Assembly: GCA_903837815.1 (NCBI GenBank)
Contig: CAILWD010000484.1
Span: 1 to 5,089 of the forward strand
Source: an uncultured Chloroflexota bacterium
GTDB taxonomy: Bacteria; Chloroflexota; Anaerolineae; Anaerolineales; Villigracilaceae
Direction: 5' to 3'
Length of the DNA stretch: 5,089 nucleotides
Within the stretch, counting starts at the first letter, position 1; each line of letters starts with the position of its first letter. Under the pieces are notes generated by a model. It was not told the DNA's origin and did not search any database. It worked only from the letters and a program-made list of their open reading frames with translations. Position numbers and translations under genes: made by a program. This document shows, piece by piece, positions 4,781-5,089 of the stretch.

Positions 4781-4781
4781 T
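4752..4781 (+). promoter_or_regulatory. possible internal promoter for the GAF-domain gene
   Basis: TTGCCG (4752-4757), an 18-bp spacer and a consensus TATAAT (4776-4781) that overlaps the methyltransferase TAA stop. The expected start is near 4788, upstream of the first candidate ATG. Four of six bases match in the -35. It may give the GAF gene its own transcription besides read-through. Confidence 0.5.
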
Positions 4782-4804
4782 TGATTTAGAACCACATTGA
4801 AGAA

Positions 4805-5089
4805 ATGGACACCCACGAAAAATCAGGCAACGGCAGTTACATGGAACATACCGCAGGCGGAGGGCTCAACAACATGGAGGCTCAAACATCCACCAAGGAA
4901 CTGTGGACTTTGTTGAAGGTCAGCAGTTCGCTGGCATCTACCCTCGAGTTGGCAGAGGTTTTGCAAATCGCCATCGAAAGCGCCGCCGACCTGCTTGGCT
5001 TCGATAGCGGCGCAATCTATACTCTCGAAGACGAATACTTATATCTGGGGGCAACCACTCCGCCGCTACCATCTGAATTCCCCGATGAA
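4805..5089 (+). CDS. GAF-domain signalling protein, N-terminal 95 residues (cut by window end)
   Basis: The frame is open from the ATG at 4805 to the window edge. Residues about 30-60 form an amphipathic helix (LWTLLKVSSSLASTLELAEV) followed by LQIAIESAADLLGFDSGAIYTLEDEYLYLGA, the standard beginning of a GAF domain as found in bacterial sensor kinases, diguanylate cyclases and PP2C-type phosphatases; the output domain lies outside the window. No membrane segment or signal peptide is seen. The start is uncertain: ATG 4805 has no clear ribosome site, whereas the in-frame ATG at 4874 has GGAGGG nine bases before it and would drop 23 polar, low-information residues. I give the longer form because nothing excludes it. 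The gene begins 24 bp after the methyltransferase and may be co-transcribed or use the embedded promoter. Confidence 0.8.
   Translation, partial: MDTHEKSGNGSYMEHTAGGGLNNMEAQTSTKELWTLLKVSSSLASTLELAEVLQIAIESAADLLGFDSGAIYTLEDEYLYLGATTPPLPSEFPDE

Overview
The window reads as ordinary bacterial chromosome with roughly balanced base composition. No mobile element, CRISPR array or phage gene is visible. The gene mix suggests a free-living, possibly anaerobic bacterium: an Old Yellow Enzyme tail, a SPASM radical SAM protein with an AbrB-type N-terminus, a stand-alone SWIM zinc-finger protein and a GAF sensor. I lean towards Chloroflexota (class Anaerolineae), but this is inference from gene style only; no phylogenetic marker beyond one tRNA is present.

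Left part (1-3300). The 3' end of a YqjM/NamA-like flavin oxidoreductase (+ strand, to 151) converges on a four-gene minus-strand cluster. Read in its own direction from about 3240 down to 194, the cluster is: an ArsR-family repressor (start reassigned to 3217), an ArsP/DUF318 permease with an FCSCS motif, an 83-residue CxxC thioredoxin-like protein, and a 418-residue AbrB-radical SAM-SPASM protein resembling the proposed tungsten-oxidoreductase maturases. The repressor has an ArsR-type CVC metal site. A perfect 20-bp inverted repeat sits directly downstream of a TATAAT box and overlaps the repressor's start codon, so the cluster is probably autorepressed and induced by a thiophilic (arsenical or metal) ligand. 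The first three genes form a known kind of arsenical-efflux and thiol-redox cassette. The radical SAM gene follows after 67 bp and may share the transcript.

Middle (3300-3760). An initiator tRNA (fMet, minus strand) has its own extended -10 promoter and a textbook intrinsic terminator. Its first base and base 72 are both U. About 150 bp away and divergent lies a strong sigma70 promoter. It drives a short leader with an 11-codon ORF that ends one base before a perfect 11-bp intrinsic terminator. Immediately after this comes the 78-residue SWIM zinc-finger gene, with a strong ribosome site but no second promoter that I can see. This looks like either an attenuated leader or a small RNA gene in front of the SWIM gene.

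Right part (3760-5089). The SWIM gene ends in an intrinsic terminator. A class I SAM-dependent methyltransferase follows; its -10 box lies only six bases before the ATG and it has no ribosome site, so its mRNA is probably leaderless. The last gene, cut by the window edge, starts a GAF-domain signalling protein and may be transcribed from a promoter embedded in the methyltransferase stop codon. Nothing here is certainly a new system; the best leads are the SWIM leader and the arsR-permease-thioredoxin-radical SAM cluster.
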